A DNA stretch of 64,000 nt. Origin: Anaerolineaceae bacterium (GTDB lineage Bacteria > Chloroflexota > Anaerolineae > Aggregatilineales > Phototrophicaceae). A model generated the notes under the pieces. That model did no database searches, was not told the DNA's origin, and saw nothing but the letters and a program-made list of their open reading frames with translations. Of the stretch, positions 1 through 8,620 are shown one piece after another. The first letter of the stretch is position 1, and each line of letters begins with the position of its first letter. The translations under genes were made by a program, and so were the position numbers. The DNA lies in NCBI GenBank assembly GCA_020634165.1, contig JACKCF010000001.1, forward strand, positions 1,116,001 to 1,180,000. The letters are read 5' to 3'.

Positions 1-422
1 TCAGCAATGCGATCAAATACGGCGGCAAACCGCCTGTTATAAAGGTTGGCGCGACTGAACTCCCAGACAATATGATCCGCTTCTGGGTGAAGGATAATGG
101 TCCTGGCTTATCGCCCTTACAGATGAAAGCCTTGTTCCAGCCGTTTAAACGTCTCCATGGCTCTGAAATTCAAGGAACCGGCCTTGGACTGACCATTGTC
201 CAGCAAATTGCGGAAAAACTCGGTGGCACTGTGGGCGTTGATAGTACCGAAGGGGCGGGCAGCATATTCTGGTTCACACTCCCCACAAAAGCCAAACCGA
301 AGTGGCGCAGTGTTTCTACAGGCACTACCCTTGAGCAGCAGACACGGCCACTACAGGACCCATCGCAGATCGCCACTGCACCTCTCAGCCCATTGCCCTA
401 CGCAGGTGCTGCTGGACAATAG
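1..422 (+). CDS. Sensor histidine kinase, C-terminal fragment (5' end outside window)
   Basis: The reading frame is open from base 3 and ends at TAG 420-422, so the gene begins left of the window. The visible part is the ATP-binding half of a histidine kinase. It starts inside the N box (SNAIKYGG), followed by a G1 box (VKDNGPGL), an F-box region (LFQPFKRLHG) and the G2 box (GTGLGLTIVQQIAEKLGG). These are the HATPase_c motifs that bind ATP and phosphorylate a histidine in the missing part. The last 40 residues or so, after WFTLP, are a low-conservation tail. A strong terminator at 498-526 separates it from the Kai operon, so it is probably a separate transcription unit. Its partner and signal cannot be seen. 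Confidence 0.9.
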   Translation, partial: SNAIKYGGKPPVIKVGATELPDNMIRFWVKDNGPGLSPLQMKALFQPFKRLHGSEIQGTGLGLTIVQQIAEKLGGTVGVDSTEGAGSIFWFTLPTKAKPKWRSVSTGTTLEQQTRPLQDPSQIATAPLSPLPYAGAAGQ

Positions 423-497
423 AATTTGACCGTAACAGGTAGTCTCTGGGCAGATTGTCACTAAATCTTAAGACGATCCTCCAAAGATGATGATTGA

Positions 498-526
498 CCG
501 ATTAATCTGGCATTAATCGGTTTTTT
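498..526 (+). terminator. Rho-independent terminator after the first kinase
   Basis: A perfect 9-bp stem, CCGATTAAT (498-506) with ATTAATCGG (512-520), encloses a 5-base loop and is followed by six T (521-526). It insulates the upstream kinase from the Kai operon. Confidence 0.85.
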
Positions 527-674
527 ATTTCCTACTCATTTATGCTAGACTGTTCGCAGTATCTGCTTCCAGTGTCACCATAAGGTAAATATAAGCCGCC
601 ACAATTTATGTTACACAAGACATTAGGAAATATTTCATCCAGAGTGTATGCCTACGACCTGTCAACAATGAGAA

Positions 675-3272
675 GTGAATTCATACTTAAAGACCATGCC
701 TTACGAGCCATCTCTGCCGCTATCAGTCAAATATGAGGCTGCGTCACGTTATTTAGGCATCACAATCGCGGTTGTAAGCTCCATCATTATTCTGGTCTGG
801 GTATTTGATATCTCCCCGCTGATAAATGCTTTGCCCGATCTTATGAAAATCAGTATCGGTGCCGCAATCCTGTTCCTGATATGCGGCATTGTGCTTTCTG
901 ATAATAAACTTGATCGCCGTCTACATTATTTTCTGACAGCCTGTGTGATATTGATCGCCGGATTGCTGCTCTCTCAAGACCTCTTTGGCTGGAACGCTGG
1001 CGGTTCGCTCTTGACTAGCGAGGCCGGAATGATGCCTGGTCGCATGCCAACGATAACAGCGGCTGGCTTCCTCTTAATGGGCTTTTCTCTTTTGGCCATC
1101 CGAACTTACGCCAGACTGTCCCAGATATTGGCCCTGATTACCGTTGGCGTTGTCCTTGTTGCGATAGTTGGCTACTTAAACACCCTTGGATCGTCCTATG
1201 GCGTTTTTTCGCCTTCCATCATGGCACCTTTTACTGCGCTTCTTTTTTTTGTACTGGTGTTAGGTGTCCTTTTCCAGACAACGAGTGACAAATTGGAAAA
1301 TCGTGTTGAGGAGAGTACATCAGAGATTGGCCTCGCACATCAGAAAATGACGGGTAGTGAGGCGCTCTTTGCTGGGCTGCTGGAATCTGCCCCTGATGCA
1401 CTGGTGATTGTCAACAAAATGGGCAATATTGTGCTTGTGAACGCTCAGGTAGAAGCCCTATTTGGTTATCAGAGACATGAGTTATTGGGGCAGAATATCG
1501 ATATCCTTCTTCCTGAAGCATTCCGCAGCGCCCACAAAAATCACCGGGCAGACTATGTGGAGCGCCCACATATGCGCAGTATGGGGACCGATCTCAACCT
1601 GTTGGCACTTCGCCGAGATAAAAGTCTTTTTCCGGTAGATGTTAGCCTTAGCCCCATCCAGACACCCGAAGAAATGCTGGTGATTGCGGTTGTTCGTGAT
1701 ATTACCAGGCAAAAGGAAACGGAAGCAGCCCTTGCGGCCAGCCAGGAACGGCTCACACTCTTCATAAACAGTGTGCGCGACTATGCGCTGTATATGCTCG
1801 ATCTCGACGGCAACGTCACAAGCTGGAATGAAGGCGCTCAGCGAATTAAGGGCTACCAAGAAGATGAGATCGTTGGCAAATACTATGGCCGATTTTTCAT
1901 TGAGGAAGATCAAGCGGCTAATCTGCCTGCGCATGCCCTGGAATTGGCCAGGGCAGAGGGGCGTTATTCGAGAGAAGGATGGCATGTTCGCAAAGATGGC
2001 AGCATATTCTGGTCACTGACGCACATGACGCCCATTTACGATAGTGCTCAACATCTGATCGGATACTCTAAAATCACGCGCGATCTGAGTGAGCGTAAGC
2101 AAGCCGAAGATGCCATTCGGGATAGCGCTGCCCTTTTTAAGCAAGTACTGGAATTGTTACCCGTCGGCGTTTGGATTCTGGATTCGCAAGGCATTGTTAC
2201 GACCCGTAATCCGGCTGGCTACCGCATATGGCAAGGCGAGCGATACCTCACGGCTGGTCAGTCTGCCAATGATGTTGGTTGGTGGATGGATACAGGCGAG
2301 CGCATTAAAGCCGATGAATGGGCGTCAACCCGCGCGGTTGCCAAAGGCGAGACGTCCATCGACGAAAGTATCGAAATCGAGTGTTTTGATGGCTCACATA
2401 AGTTTATTCTGAACTCAGCTATTCCGATTCGTGATGATGACGACAAAGTAACCGGCGCCATTGTTGTAAATCAGGATATTTCCAGCCTCAAAGAAACAGA
2501 AGCAACCTTGCGGCGCTATGCTGATGCGCTGGAGAAGAATAACCAGGATTTGGAACAATTCGTCTATATGGCATCGCACGATCTACAGGAACCCCTGCGG
2601 AAAATACAGGCTTTTGGGGATCGACTCCAACTGCGAACCCAGGATGTGCTTGATGAGACGGCCCGCGATTATTTAATGCGGATGATAAACGCCTCTTTCC
2701 GTATGCGGAACCTCATCGAGGACTTGCTCGTCTATTCAAGGGTCAGTACCCAGGCTTTGCCATTCCGTACAGTTGATCTCAACGCAGTGGTGGCGTCCGT
2801 CCTCTCCGACCTGGAAATTGCGATTGAGCGTACCAATGCCCGAATCAATGTGGGCAATTTGGCGACAATCGGTGGAGACACGCTACAATTGAGCCAGATG
2901 TTCCAAAACCTAATCAGCAACGCTCTAAAATTTCATAAACCAGATCAGGAACCGATTATTGACATACACAGTCGTTTCCTTGATCTGAGCAAACGACCAA
3001 TTGCGGAAGATAACCGCTCACAATCAGCCTATGTAGAAATTACAGTTGCAGATAATGGTATTGGCTTTGATCCAAAATATGCCGACCGCATTTTCAAGAT
3101 GTTTCAGCGCCTGCACGGACATTCAGAATATGAAGGTACAGGTATTGGGCTGGCAATCTGTCAAAAAATCGTCGAGAGACACAAGGGGACGATTGTTGGG
3201 CATGGCCTGGTAAATGGCGGTGCAACATTTGTTGTCACATTGCCAATGGATCAGAAAAAGGATCACTTGTGA
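675..3272 (+). CDS. Membrane PAS-sensor histidine kinase, first gene of the Kai operon
   Basis: This is an 865-residue kinase if it starts at GTG 675. ATG 696 (residue 8) is a shorter alternative, and neither has a clear ribosome site. Residues 20-200 hold about six membrane segments. Three PAS-like domains follow (about 230-350, 355-480 and 490-610), the first with the typical PAS opening SAPDALVIVNKMGN. The HisKA segment reads YMASHDLQEPLRK with phospho-acceptor His635. The N box is LISNALKFH and the G boxes are VADNGIGF and GTGIGLAIC. HisKA of this DLQEPLRK type is common in phytochrome-like kinases, but no chromophore domain is seen. Its stop overlaps the next gene's GTG by 4 bases, so a CheY/Rcp1-type regulator is its likely partner. 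The sensed signal is unknown. Confidence 0.9.
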   Translation: MNSYLKTMPYEPSLPLSVKYEAASRYLGITIAVVSSIIILVWVFDISPLINALPDLMKISIGAAILFLICGIVLSDNKLDRRLHYFLTACVILIAGLLLSQDLFGWNAGGSLLTSEAGMMPGRMPTITAAGFLLMGFSLLAIRTYARLSQILALITVGVVLVAIVGYLNTLGSSYGVFSPSIMAPFTALLFFVLVLGVLFQTTSDKLENRVEESTSEIGLAHQKMTGSEALFAGLLESAPDALVIVNKMGNIVLVNAQVEALFGYQRHELLGQNIDILLPEAFRSAHKNHRADYVERPHMRSMGTDLNLLALRRDKSLFPVDVSLSPIQTPEEMLVIAVVRDITRQKETEAALAASQERLTLFINSVRDYALYMLDLDGNVTSWNEGAQRIKGYQEDEIVGKYYGRFFIEEDQAANLPAHALELARAEGRYSREGWHVRKDGSIFWSLTHMTPIYDSAQHLIGYSKITRDLSERKQAEDAIRDSAALFKQVLELLPVGVWILDSQGIVTTRNPAGYRIWQGERYLTAGQSANDVGWWMDTGERIKADEWASTRAVAKGETSIDESIEIECFDGSHKFILNSAIPIRDDDDKVTGAIVVNQDISSLKETEATLRRYADALEKNNQDLEQFVYMASHDLQEPLRKIQAFGDRLQLRTQDVLDETARDYLMRMINASFRMRNLIEDLLVYSRVSTQALPFRTVDLNAVVASVLSDLEIAIERTNARINVGNLATIGGDTLQLSQMFQNLISNALKFHKPDQEPIIDIHSRFLDLSKRPIAEDNRSQSAYVEITVADNGIGFDPKYADRIFKMFQRLHGHSEYEGTGIGLAICQKIVERHKGTIVGHGLVNGGATFVVTLPMDQKKDHL

Positions 3273-3721
3273 AACACAAACATCACACATTCACAATTCT
3301 AATGGCCGACGACGATGTTGAAGATTGTATGCTGGCTGCCGATGCCTTACGCGAAAGCCAACTCAAAAATCCCATTAAGTTTGTTCATGATGGCGAAGAA
3401 TTGCTGGCCTACCTGCGCCAGGAAGGGGAGTATGCCGAGGCAGAACTGCCAGGATTGATCCTCCTGGATTTGAATATGCCGCGCAAGGATGGCCGTGAGG
3501 CCCTGCAAGAAATTCGATCCGACCCCAAATTGCGCAGGATTCCTGTGATCATATTGACGACCTCGAAAAACGAAGCGGATATTTACCTCAGCTATGATAT
3601 AGGAGCGAATTCATACATCACAAAGCCTGTATCGTTTCAGGACCTGGTGAACATAATGCGCGTAGTGGGGCGCTACTGGTTCGAAACTGTTGAAATCGCG
3701 GGCATTGATAATGAATATTAA
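3269..3721 (+). CDS. Single-domain response regulator (Rcp1/CheY type)
   Basis: This 150-residue stand-alone receiver shows an acidic cluster at D14-D16, phospho-acceptor D67 in LILLDLNMP, a switch Thr in IILTTS and a conserved Lys in YITKPV. The long loop before beta-3 and the RKDGREALQEI stretch are typical of Rcp1, the partner of phytochrome-like kinases. It has no output domain, so it should act by protein-protein contact. Its GTG start overlaps the stop of the kinase gene as GTGA, which implies translational coupling and a cognate pair. The next gene starts about 11 bases before its end. Confidence 0.9.
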   Translation: MKHKHHTFTILMADDDVEDCMLAADALRESQLKNPIKFVHDGEELLAYLRQEGEYAEAELPGLILLDLNMPRKDGREALQEIRSDPKLRRIPVIILTTSKNEADIYLSYDIGANSYITKPVSFQDLVNIMRVVGRYWFETVEIAGIDNEY

Positions 3722-4679
3722 TGGCCTCAGTGCGCCGCTTCGCATCCTGCACGTGGATGATGACGAAGAGGACTTTTTAATCATGCGGGAATTGCTTTCC
3801 GACATGAAATATACACCTGTGGAAGTCGAATGGATAAGCGACTATCATCAAGCCCTTGAGGTGCTGCTGCGAAACGAACATGACCTGTGTTTGCTGGATT
3901 TTTACCTTGGCGAGCACAATGGGCTTGAACTGTTAAAAGAGGCCCAGAACGCCGGATGTTACGTGCCATTTGTGATGCTGACAGTCTCTAATGACCGTGC
4001 GATTGATCTTGAAGCCATGCAATACGGCGCCCATTACTATCTGGTAAAGTCCCAGCTTACATCCCATGAATTAGAACGAACGATACGTTATAGCCTGGAA
4101 CGGACACGATTGCTCCGTATCACAAAAGAACTCAACGGAGAGCTTGAACAACGTGTCGAGAAGAGGACACAACTCTTGCAGGAAGCCAACCAGCGCCTGG
4201 AGGACGAAATTGTGGAACGCGAGAGGGTAGAACAGGAACTGCGCACACTCCGCAATGAGCGAGAGCAAGAGACTCTGAGTCAGATTTCTCAAAATTCAAA
4301 AACCAGGGTTACGGCACAGTTGTTAGGTTTGCGATCTCTTCAAGAGTCCGAACCCAATACCTTTGATCTGCTCGTTGATCGATACAGTGCGCTTATTGAT
4401 CTGGCATTGGAACAGCGAGCTTATAAAGTAAATCACAGTGTGTCACAGCAGTTGAGGGACCTTGCAGAGCAAATGGGTAGGCTTCGCCTTAGCCCCAGGG
4501 ATGTCGTGGAAATACACAATCTGGTTCTGGGTACCAAGAATAAGAATATTACGCAGGCAAGGGCCGAGAGCTATATCGATGAGGGCCGATTGTTGATTTT
4601 GGAATTGATGGGATACATGGTTTCTTACTATCGGAATTTTTCCTACGGTAATGAATGGCGTGGAAGCAGCGAAAAATAA
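3711..4679 (+). CDS. Receiver + coiled coil + KaiA/RsbU-like helical domain protein
   Basis: This is a 322-residue protein starting at ATG 3711, overlapping the previous stop by 11 bases; an in-frame TTG at 3690 is less likely. Residues 10-125 form a receiver with D16/D17, phospho-acceptor D63 (CLLDFYLG), T91 and K113 all present. Residues about 128-195 are a charged coiled coil. Residues about 215-315 look all-helical and contain RLSPRDVVEIHNLVL and end LMGYMVSYYRNF. From memory, this matches the C-terminal domain of cyanobacterial KaiA (a VVEIH helix, then a closing helix ending near YRR) and the related RsbU N-terminal domain. The gene sits directly before kaiB and kaiC. I infer a KaiA-like role, with a phospho-receiver as input. 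The alternative is an RsbU-type partner-binding module with no clock role. Confidence 0.7.
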   Translation: MNINGLSAPLRILHVDDDEEDFLIMRELLSDMKYTPVEVEWISDYHQALEVLLRNEHDLCLLDFYLGEHNGLELLKEAQNAGCYVPFVMLTVSNDRAIDLEAMQYGAHYYLVKSQLTSHELERTIRYSLERTRLLRITKELNGELEQRVEKRTQLLQEANQRLEDEIVERERVEQELRTLRNEREQETLSQISQNSKTRVTAQLLGLRSLQESEPNTFDLLVDRYSALIDLALEQRAYKVNHSVSQQLRDLAEQMGRLRLSPRDVVEIHNLVLGTKNKNITQARAESYIDEGRLLILELMGYMVSYYRNFSYGNEWRGSSEK

Positions 4680-4708
4680 ACTCGTCTGCATGCCCTAAGG
4701 AGGCATCA

Positions 4709-5005
4709 GTGCAGGAAAAATATGTTCTAAGACTATATATTACCGGAAAAACGCCACGCAGTGAAATGGCGATTTCCATGCTTCGTAGAATATGTGACGA
4801 AGATTTTAAGGGTCAATATCAGTTAAACGTGATTGACATTCTGGAACATCCTCAACTCGCGGAAGATGAAAAAATTCTGGCGACACCAACGCTCATAAAG
4901 GTCTTGCCGCAGCCACTACGGCGTATTATTGGCGACCTTTCAAATCGGGAGAAGGTCCTCTTTGGGCTTGATCTGCACCCCTATCCGACACAAGGAGATA
5001 GTTAA
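4709..5005 (+). CDS. kaiB: KaiB, circadian-clock-type fold-switching protein
   Basis: This is 98 residues from GTG 4709, close to the roughly 100 of cyanobacterial KaiB. The start is fixed by a perfect TAAGGAGG at 4696-4703, 5 bases ahead. An ATG at 4655 would add 18 residues unlike KaiB and has no ribosome site. The thioredoxin-like core begins VLRLYITGKTP. It contains the family motifs NVIDILEHPQLAED and ILATPTLIKVLP, then RRIIGDLSNREKVL. KaiB binds the CI ring of phosphorylated KaiC and sequesters KaiA in known clocks. It abuts kaiC with no gap, so the two are co-translated. Confidence 0.97.
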   Translation: MQEKYVLRLYITGKTPRSEMAISMLRRICDEDFKGQYQLNVIDILEHPQLAEDEKILATPTLIKVLPQPLRRIIGDLSNREKVLFGLDLHPYPTQGDS

Positions 5006-6523
5006 GTGGCCAGTCCGTTGCAGCCTATAGAAAAATTGAGAATTGGCATACCTGGCTTTGATTCCATTGCAGATGGTGGATTACCACAGGGGCGCATGAC
5101 CCTTGTTGCTGGCTCCGCTGGTAGTGGCAAGACGATTTTCGCCGCACAATTCCTTGCGACGGGAATCATTGAACAAGGTCAGGCCGGGGTGTTCGTAACC
5201 TTTGAGGAAACGCCCGCAGAAGTGCGCAAAAATCTGATCTCGCTTGGTTGGCCAATCCAGGAATGGGAAGCGAACAACCAGTGGGTCTTTGTTGATGTCT
5301 CTCCGCAGCCAGGTGAAGATACCGTCATCATTGGTGATTATGACCTTGGGGCACTACTGGCACGGATTGAGCATGCCATTAAAAAAGTCGGTGCCAGTCG
5401 CCTTGCAATGGATACCATCAGTGCCATTTTTGCGCAGTTTCAAGACACACGCATCATCCGACGTGAACTTCACCGAATCGCATCAGCCCTCAAGCAAATG
5501 GGCATAACAGCAGTCATGACGGCGGAACGAATAGAAGAATATGGTGAAATTGCCCGCTACGGTGTAGAAGAATTCGTTGCCGACAATGTCATCATCATCC
5601 GTAATGTGCTGGAAGAAGAGAAACGCAGGCGTACCCTGGAAATCCTTAAATTTCGGGGAACATCCCATAAAAAAGGCGAGTTCCCATTCACGATTGCCCC
5701 TGGCGAAGGCATCGTCATAATTCCCCTGTCTGCCATTGAACTCAAACAGCGGTCCTCTAATGTGCGTATTTCGTCTGGCAATGCGGATATGGACCAGATG
5801 TGTGGTGGCGGTTTCTTCCGCGATGCCATCATTCTGGTGTCTGGTGCGACAGGCACAGGCAAAACGCTGATGACGACCGAATTCATCGCTGGTGGGACGA
5901 AAAATGACGAGCGCTGCCTGCTGTTCGCCTACGAAGAAAGTCGCGACCAGCTATTCCGTAATGCCACTGGTTGGGGAATTGACTACGAAAAGATGGAAGA
6001 AGAAGGCAAGCTACGGGTTGTTTGCACCTATCCTGAAGTCGCCAGCCTGGAAGATCATCTGATTCGTATCAAATCGGAAATTGAAAGCTTCCAGCCCAAT
6101 CGCGTAGCCATCGACAGCCTATCCGCCCTTGAGCGCATTTCGACATTTAAAAGCTACCGCGAATTTGTCCTCGGTATCACCTCCTTTATCAAAGATAGGG
6201 AAACCGCAGGCCTGTTCACCTCCACAACCCCCGCATTGTTAGGCGGAACATCCATCACGGAAGCGCATATCTCCACCATCACCGATTCGATTATTATCTT
6301 GCGCTATGTGGAGATTTTCGGTGAGATGCGCCGTGGCCTGACGGTATTGAAAATGCGCGGATCATCCCATGACAAAGGCATACGTGAATTTGTGATCGAC
6401 GGCCAGGGCATGCACATCGGCAAAGCCTTCCGCAATATTGCGGGCATTTTGTCAGGCAATATCGTGCATATTGAGTCCTCAATCAATGATAATCGCCTTG
6501 GGGGTATGTTCCAGGAAGATTAA
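5006..6523 (+). CDS. kaiC: KaiC, two-domain clock ATPase/autokinase
   Basis: This is 505 residues, against 519 in Synechococcus. The GTG start follows the kaiB stop directly, with AAGGAG at 4992-4997. Two RecA-like domains are intact: CI has Walker A GSAGSGKT (K42) and catalytic Glu pair TFEETP; CII has GATGTGKT (K286) and YEESR. The autophosphorylation segment is conserved as TEAHISTITDS, giving S423 and T424 as equivalents of S431/T432 and T418 as that of T426. So it should be a true autokinase. The tail SGNIVHIESSINDNRLGG resembles the KaiA-binding tail of cyanobacterial KaiC, though shorter. A terminator at 6553-6590 ends the operon. Confidence 0.97.
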   Translation: MASPLQPIEKLRIGIPGFDSIADGGLPQGRMTLVAGSAGSGKTIFAAQFLATGIIEQGQAGVFVTFEETPAEVRKNLISLGWPIQEWEANNQWVFVDVSPQPGEDTVIIGDYDLGALLARIEHAIKKVGASRLAMDTISAIFAQFQDTRIIRRELHRIASALKQMGITAVMTAERIEEYGEIARYGVEEFVADNVIIIRNVLEEEKRRRTLEILKFRGTSHKKGEFPFTIAPGEGIVIIPLSAIELKQRSSNVRISSGNADMDQMCGGGFFRDAIILVSGATGTGKTLMTTEFIAGGTKNDERCLLFAYEESRDQLFRNATGWGIDYEKMEEEGKLRVVCTYPEVASLEDHLIRIKSEIESFQPNRVAIDSLSALERISTFKSYREFVLGITSFIKDRETAGLFTSTTPALLGGTSITEAHISTITDSIIILRYVEIFGEMRRGLTVLKMRGSSHDKGIREFVIDGQGMHIGKAFRNIAGILSGNIVHIESSINDNRLGGMFQED

Positions 6524-6552
6524 TGCCTTATCTAAATTCAAGCAAGAATCAA

Positions 6553-6590
6553 CAGAGAAACATGGAATTCCCAAGTTTCTCTGTTTTTTT
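6553..6590 (+). terminator. Rho-independent terminator of the Kai operon
   Basis: CAGAGAAAC (6553-6561) pairs with GTTTCTCTG (6575-6583), followed by seven T. The loop contains the self-complementary GGAATTCC. The terminator places the downstream kinase in its own unit. Confidence 0.85.
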
Positions 6591-6810
6591 AGGGTACTGA
6601 TAAATTTATTCCTATATAATTATTAAAACATAATTGACCTATTCACAATCCATTGAAACATTCATGAGTAATCGTCAAGTGTTGATAGGTAAATTGTAAT
6701 AAAACTTCCAGTAGTGAAATTTACATTGACTTTGTGTAGACAGTCAGACGGTATGGGTGTAATAGCCGCACAACCAGCATGATGCCTAATTGCAAGGGCA
6801 TTACCGTGAA

Positions 6811-8355
6811 ATGACAACGCTAATCGCGACCAAAATCGAAAGGCACAAGATAGAGGCCGCCATGATTGATACTGTTAGAATCAACTTTCAGGAAATCATT
6901 GACACGAGTTCTGACGGGATAATCGTCGTTGGTAAATCTGGGAAAATTCTGTACGCAAATCCTGCGACTGAAGAGCTGTTTGAACGCCCAAGCCAGGAAT
7001 TAGTGGAATCCGAATTTGGCTTTCCGGTTGTTGAAGGGGAAACAACCGAGCTTTCCATTGTGCGCAAGGATCGAAATCTGTGCATTGTCGATATGCGCGT
7101 CGTGGAAATGAAGTGGAACGATGATCTGGTCCATCTGGCGACGCTGCGTGATGTTACCCAACGGCGGCTCAAAGAGCGCGAGGTCCATCAGCACAACCTC
7201 GAACTCGAACAAACGATTGATGAGCGCACACACGAGCGTGACCTGTACCATGAACGCCTCAATGTGGTCTTCAATACCTCCAATGATGCGATTCTTCTAC
7301 TCAATTCAGATGGCATCATCGAACTTGCAAACCCAGCCTTTGCACGGTTGTTTGGCCACACATCGGAAGAAATCATCAACCAGCCGCTGAGCTGCCTGAT
7401 TGAAATTAACCACAGGCGCTACATTGAGTCTGCGATGAAAGAAGTCACGGCGACGGGCAAATCCTTTCGTGGCGAGGTGATCGCAAGACGCCAGAACAAT
7501 ACAACCTTTGATGTTGAAATCAGCCTGACTTCTGTGCTGAACAACCAGAACCATATGGTATGTAACCTTCATGATGTCTCGCATTACAAAGTGGTAGACC
7601 GCATGAAGGACGATTTTATATCGATGGTCAATCATGAACTGAGAACGCCGATTTCTACGGCGCTGCTCACGATGGAACTGATCGTAAGATACTATGATCG
7701 GCTCTCGGCAGAAAAAATCCGGCATACAGTGAAACAAAGCTACAACAGCATCGTTGCCCTCAGGGAACTGGTAGAAGGCATCCTTGACTATGCCTCCGCA
7801 CAGGCACAGCGACGAAGCCGTGATGCGGTGCCCTTTGATGTTAAGCTGACGCTGGATCGCGTCATCGAGGAACTACAGGCGAACGCTGTTGAAAAGCATC
7901 AGGACCTCCAGGCGTGTGTCACCCCTAAACACATCGTTATTCGCGGTAAGGACCTGGATTTCACGCGGATATGGCGCAATCTCATCAGCAATGCAATCAA
8001 ATATACGCCCAACGAGGGTCGTATTGCCGTGCGGTTGGCCAATATCAAGGATTCCACCGCGCTCGATAGTTGTGATCTTATCGATAAGGAGAAATTGCGA
8101 AACGCTTTGGATTTCGATACCAATAGCTATCTGGTTGGGCAGGTAGAAGACACCGGCTATGGTATCGCCGAAGAAGACTTTGATATTGTATTTGAGCCAT
8201 TTAATCGTGGCTGGGCGAAGAGCAGTAACATTACAGGAACCGGATTAGGGTTGTCCCTGGTACGGGAATTGATCGTATCGTATGACGGTGACATTTGCTT
8301 TTCCAGCCAGGTCGGCAAGGGCAGTACATTCACCTTCTGGGTGCCTCTTGATTGA
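6811..8355 (+). CDS. Soluble PAS-PAS histidine kinase downstream of kaiC
   Basis: This is about 514 residues from ATG 6811. An in-frame TTG at 6790 and ATG at 6862 are alternatives, and the ribosome site is unclear. There are no membrane segments. PAS 1 lies at about residues 22-120 (IIDTSSDGIIVVGKSGKIL), a coiled linker at 125-150, and PAS 2 at 150-255 (FNTSNDAILLLNSDGIIELANPAF). HisKA has MVNHELRTPIS with His275. The HATPase has LISNAIKYTP, EDTGYGI and GTGLGLSLVREL. It is the natural candidate for reading out the upstream Kai proteins, a SasA-like position, but it lacks the KaiB-like domain that SasA uses, so the link rests on neighbourhood only. No receiver gene adjoins it. Confidence 0.9.
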   Translation: MTTLIATKIERHKIEAAMIDTVRINFQEIIDTSSDGIIVVGKSGKILYANPATEELFERPSQELVESEFGFPVVEGETTELSIVRKDRNLCIVDMRVVEMKWNDDLVHLATLRDVTQRRLKEREVHQHNLELEQTIDERTHERDLYHERLNVVFNTSNDAILLLNSDGIIELANPAFARLFGHTSEEIINQPLSCLIEINHRRYIESAMKEVTATGKSFRGEVIARRQNNTTFDVEISLTSVLNNQNHMVCNLHDVSHYKVVDRMKDDFISMVNHELRTPISTALLTMELIVRYYDRLSAEKIRHTVKQSYNSIVALRELVEGILDYASAQAQRRSRDAVPFDVKLTLDRVIEELQANAVEKHQDLQACVTPKHIVIRGKDLDFTRIWRNLISNAIKYTPNEGRIAVRLANIKDSTALDSCDLIDKEKLRNALDFDTNSYLVGQVEDTGYGIAEEDFDIVFEPFNRGWAKSSNITGTGLGLSLVRELIVSYDGDICFSSQVGKGSTFTFWVPLD

Positions 8356-8385
8356 GTCTTAGGCACAGACACAATATGAGGGATG

Positions 8386-8420
8386 AAAATGCGTCGGGTG
8401 CTGCTCGGCGCATTTTGCTT
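8386..8420 (+). terminator. Possible terminator after the second Kai-region kinase
   Basis: AAAATGCG (8386-8393) pairs with CGCATTTT (8409-8416) around a 15-base loop; a T-rich tract (TTTTGCTTTT) ends the structure. The large loop makes it weaker than the other terminators here. Confidence 0.5.
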
Positions 8421-8620
8421 TTATGGTTGCAGCGCTTAATATTGAGCAAAAAATGGCTGAATTCCTTTAGCTCTAGCTTCACAATGACGGATTTGTCCCG
8501 TGGTTGCCGTTTTCCCCTGGTGCGTTACACTCTGGCAATACACAAACACCTTACACTGAATACACTCGTTTAGACTGAAAAACGGTTGCTTGCCGCGACC
8601 ACACTGCGGACGGAGTACCC

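Noticed and set aside
4655..4708. Earlier ATG start for kaiB
   Set aside because: It overlaps the previous gene, has no ribosome site and adds residues unlike KaiB, whereas GTG 4709 has a perfect TAAGGAGG.
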